Source: JBCCRH01 sp039208045 (GTDB taxonomy: Bacteria; Bacteroidota; Bacteroidia; Chitinophagales; Saprospiraceae). Taken from it: a stretch of DNA of 6,451 nt. Below are positions 3,618 through 6,451 of the stretch, one piece after another. Below the pieces are notes generated by a model. The model saw nothing but the letters and a program-made list of their open reading frames with translations, ran no database searches and had not been told where the DNA came from. The number at the start of each line of letters is the position of its first letter. Position 1 is the stretch's first letter. The position numbers were made by a program, and so were the translations under genes. The DNA lies in NCBI GenBank assembly GCA_039208045.1, contig JBCCRH010000361.1, positions 1 through 6,451 on the forward strand. The letters run 5' to 3'.

Positions 3618-6431
3618 ATGCGTTTGAATGTTATCTTGCTCCATTTGCTTGGGGCACTGCTATTTGCTTGTGAGCCGGCGGAAGAAAAAGTATATGCTCA
3701 TCAGGCTGCTTTTGTTGATCCTGTTTTGGCACAGCAGGCCGACTCTGTTTTGGCTAGTCTTAGTACTACGCAAAAAATTCAGCAGTTGCTGGTTTGGCAG
3801 CCTTTGCCTACTGATTTACAGGACATCACCCATCTAGTGAAGCACAAGAAATTGCCGCTAAGTGGTGTTATTCTAGATCAGATTCCCTTAGATGACTTTA
3901 TAGACGTGGTGGATCATCTGCATCGCACCAACACTATTCCTCCTTTTATTGGAGCCTCTAACCGTTACTTACTCAACAACCAATTTACAGATACCGAAGC
4001 TATGCCACAGCCGCTCACGCTTGCTGCTTATTCCGATGTGAGCCTGAAAAAAGATTTACAAGCAGTAAAAGTGGAACAGCTCAAAGCGCTTGGTATCAAC
4101 TGGCAGACGAGTACGAGCCAGGGTACTTCTACATTAGATTTTGATAGTCACGAGATTTTATATACGCCTCATTTAAACGAGTTGCCACTAGACTCTAGCC
4201 ATCAACTAAGGCACTATCCCAATAGTGGTTTCACCTTGACTACCAGCGACTTACTGGCCGATAGCTTACAAAATAAATCATGGGGCTACATCGCTGAAAC
4301 TATCCAAGCGCATTTAGACTACGACGGCCTATTTTTGGCGAAAGCCAATGACACCACCGAGCTACGTGCTGCGCTACAAGCAGGTGTACAACTTATTGTG
4401 AGTAGCAGAGCGCCTGCTGAGCTGCTGCCACTTATCAAACACATGGTGGAGACAGAGCAATTTTCCCAAGATGATTTAGATCAGCGCGTTCAGAAAATTA
4501 TTATGGCAAAATTGTGGATGCGACAGCAAGAGCAGAGTACGGCCCAAGCTCAAGGGCAACTCATTAGTACTGCGGGTAATACTACATCTGTGGATGCTAA
4601 TGAACCTATTAAAGAAGCGCTAAAGACCCATTTTAATCACCCTTATTGGGAAAAGCTTAAGCGAAAATTATTCAAAGGATCGGCAGTACTGGTCAACAAT
4701 CACGATAGTATTTTGCCTTTCAACTGGGTATATAAGCGCGGATTTTACATCAGTCATGTCGGCCCAGTGAGGCTAAAGAAATTTGATCAGGCTTTTGGCA
4801 AGTATGCCAACTATAAAGGCAGGCACTTCCAGATGCAAAACCAGGATGTGCTGCCAGAGCTATCCGCCCTACCACAGCATGGCTGGACGCATATTATTAC
4901 CCTTAGTGGCGTAGATGTCGATGAACAACGCGATCAGGCCTTCTTAGCAAGTCTCCATCAGCTTGCTGAAAATAGCGAGGTCATTGTTATCAATTTTGGT
5001 CATACCTTTAATCTAGAACACCTCGATCCAAAGTTTACACTCGTGCAGTTCTTTGAGATCAATGCTACCACAGCCACACTGGCGCCACAGCTATTATTTG
5101 GTGGCTTTGCGCCAATGGGCACCTTACCTGTAGCTATCAATGACTACTTCCCAGAAGGTACGGGCCTCACCTTTGAGCCTACTCGATTTGAGTATGCTGA
5201 ACCAGAAGAAGTAGGGATTGCTAGTGAAAAACTGTCGGGCATTGACGCCATTGCTCATACTGCCATCAAAAAACAGGCGACGCCGGGTTGTCAAATAGTC
5301 GTTGCCAAAAGTGGTAAAATCATCTATTCTAAGTCTTTTGGTCACCATACCTACGATAGGAAACAGGCTGTACGAAAGACGGATGTCTATGATATTGCTT
5401 CCATCACTAAAGTAGCGGCTACTACCCTAGCCATCATGGACTTAGCAGAGAAAAAGCAACTCAACTTAAATGATAAATTGCGTAAGCACTTGGATTTGCC
5501 GAAAGGCTCCTCCATCAGAAACCTCACCCTGAAAAAATTGCTAACTCACAAATCTGGGCTTAAGCCTCACCTCCCAGTGGTTCCCTTCCTGCTTTATCGA
5601 GATCAACCGAATGCAGCGTGTGACTCTTTCTTTTGTAAAACGGCTACGGAGGACTATACGATTCAAATTGCAGATTCCTTTTATTTTAAGAATACTTATC
5701 TGGAGCAAGTGTGGGCCGATCTAAATGCGGAGCGACTAGGAAGTCAGCGCAGACATCGCTACAGCGATGCTAACTTTTACCTGCTCCAAAAGGTCGTAGA
5801 GCAAGTAAGTGGCCTTAGCTTAGATCAGTATGTCAATCGTAAATTTTATTACCCATTGGGCCTTAGACGTCTGGGATATCGCCCGTTAGAGTGGTTCCGG
5901 GAGCAACAAATTCCACCTACGCAGCTGGATGAACGGTGGCGCCATCAGTTGGTGCAGGGCTATGTGCATGATGAATCGGCGGCCTTGATGGGAGGAGTAG
6001 CAGGCCATGCAGGTTTGTTTTCCAATGCAGAAGATCTTGCAGTCATCTTCCAGATGCTACTGGATAAGGGACAATATGGCACGCGTACTTTTTTTGCGCC
6101 AACTACCATTGAGCAGTTTACCTCTAAACCCAAAGGCAGCCAACGTGCGATTGGCTTTGATAAGCCTTACAAGCGGAGCTATACGGCCATAGCGCCCTCT
6201 GCCAGTGCAGAAAGTTTTGGCCATACAGGCTTTACCGGCACTTGCGCTTGGGTAGACCCCGAGCAGGAGCTGGTGTATATCTTTCTATCAAATCGACTGC
6301 ATCCCAATATCAAAAATCGGAAACTATTCCGCGAGCGGGTGCGCGAGCGCATACAGGAAGTAGTGTATGATGCGCTAGATACCTTTACGGAGGAACCACC
6401 TAAAATTGATGTAGAATTGAGCCGAAGCTAA
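3618..6431 (+). CDS. NagZ-like (degenerate GH3)–AmiE/AmpC-like serine hydrolase lipoprotein
   Basis: This 937-residue protein is a Bacteroidota fusion in which a NagZ-like GH3 region precedes a beta-lactamase-fold hydrolase; Bacillus NagZ (YbbD) and AmiE (YbbE) are separate neighbours acting on peptidoglycan fragments. Residues 1-18 are a lipoprotein signal (LLGALLFA, Cys18). The acidic EPAEE after Cys18 resembles Bacteroidota surface-export signals, so an outer-membrane site is plausible. Residues about 36-300 are the GH3 barrel, 340-515 the GH3 C-terminal domain (SAVLVNNHDSILPF, INFGH, LLFGGFAP), and 525-920 the hydrolase: Ser595-Ile-Thr-Lys598, Tyr715-Ser-Asp717, HQLVQGYVHDESAALMGGVAGHAGLFSN, and His869-Thr-Gly871. 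The hydrolase looks active. The barrel does not: its nucleophile Asp is Lys242 and its Asp-Ser-His loop is Thr209-Ser-Asp211. Length is close to, or slightly below, the roughly 1000 residues usual for the fusion. No full promoter is visible in 3482-3617. The start at 3618 is set by the signal peptide. Confidence 0.92.
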   Translation: MRLNVILLHLLGALLFACEPAEEKVYAHQAAFVDPVLAQQADSVLASLSTTQKIQQLLVWQPLPTDLQDITHLVKHKKLPLSGVILDQIPLDDFIDVVDHLHRTNTIPPFIGASNRYLLNNQFTDTEAMPQPLTLAAYSDVSLKKDLQAVKVEQLKALGINWQTSTSQGTSTLDFDSHEILYTPHLNELPLDSSHQLRHYPNSGFTLTTSDLLADSLQNKSWGYIAETIQAHLDYDGLFLAKANDTTELRAALQAGVQLIVSSRAPAELLPLIKHMVETEQFSQDDLDQRVQKIIMAKLWMRQQEQSTAQAQGQLISTAGNTTSVDANEPIKEALKTHFNHPYWEKLKRKLFKGSAVLVNNHDSILPFNWVYKRGFYISHVGPVRLKKFDQAFGKYANYKGRHFQMQNQDVLPELSALPQHGWTHIITLSGVDVDEQRDQAFLASLHQLAENSEVIVINFGHTFNLEHLDPKFTLVQFFEINATTATLAPQLLFGGFAPMGTLPVAINDYFPEGTGLTFEPTRFEYAEPEEVGIASEKLSGIDAIAHTAIKKQATPGCQIVVAKSGKIIYSKSFGHHTYDRKQAVRKTDVYDIASITKVAATTLAIMDLAEKKQLNLNDKLRKHLDLPKGSSIRNLTLKKLLTHKSGLKPHLPVVPFLLYRDQPNAACDSFFCKTATEDYTIQIADSFYFKNTYLEQVWADLNAERLGSQRRHRYSDANFYLLQKVVEQVSGLSLDQYVNRKFYYPLGLRRLGYRPLEWFREQQIPPTQLDERWRHQLVQGYVHDESAALMGGVAGHAGLFSNAEDLAVIFQMLLDKGQYGTRTFFAPTTIEQFTSKPKGSQRAIGFDKPYKRSYTAIAPSASAESFGHTGFTGTCAWVDPEQELVYIFLSNRLHPNIKNRKLFRERVRERIQEVVYDALDTFTEEPPKIDVELSRS

Positions 6432-6451
6432 AGGCTACTACAGTTGAAGTA

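Noticed and set aside
3608..3673. Overlapping 21-codon frame from ATG at 3608, possibly the true start of the fusion or a leader peptide.
   Set aside because: It is in another frame, encodes no signal peptide and looks like chance; the ATG at 3618 gives a good lipoprotein signal.
5760..5768. Tyr-Ser-Asp in place of Tyr-x-Asn as loss of a catalytic motif in the hydrolase domain.
   Set aside because: Tyr-Ser-Asp is common in the fused Bacteroidota hydrolases as I remember them, so it is not evidence of inactivity.

Overview
The window looks like a piece of a Bacteroidota chromosome, possibly from the Saprospiria side of the phylum, though that narrower placement is a guess. The evidence is the protein set: a YkuK-type RNase H-like protein of the Bacteroidota form, a YyaL/SPATA20-type protein carrying a lipoprotein signal, and a long fusion of a NagZ-like (GH3) region to an AmiE/AmpC-like serine hydrolase, which is characteristic of this phylum. 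Start codons also lack strong Shine-Dalgarno sequences, and base composition is moderate in the genes but AT-rich between them.

Layout: 48-527 is a minus-strand YkuK-family gene. It is divergently oriented from an overlapping plus-strand pair: a gamma-glutamylcyclotransferase-like protein (877-1320) and a YyaL-type thioredoxin-fold/alpha-barrel lipoprotein (1286-3412). The AT-rich spacer between the divergent genes (528-876) holds two long, nearly perfect inverted repeats on the YkuK side (534-573 and 605-650). The overlapping pair ends in a compact structured element with a T tract (3413-3481), probably a transcription terminator. After a 136-base gap comes the 937-residue lipoprotein fusion (3618-6431). 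The last 20 bases hold nothing recognisable.

The genes do not form an obvious single pathway. The first two plus-strand genes are probably co-transcribed and translationally coupled. The fusion probably has its own promoter, because a terminator-like structure precedes it. I see no mobile element, CRISPR array, tRNA, rRNA or defence system, and no clear case for a new multi-gene system.

The points most worth a second look are in the fusion and the YkuK gene. In the fusion, the NagZ-like part has lost every catalytic residue I can align (nucleophile Asp to Lys; Asp-Ser-His loop to Thr-Ser-Asp; substrate-contact Asp to Ser), while the C-terminal serine hydrolase keeps its motifs. In the YkuK gene, a 14-bp perfect hairpin sits only six bases upstream of the preferred start codon, and the C-terminus looks altered, as if by a small deletion and frameshift.
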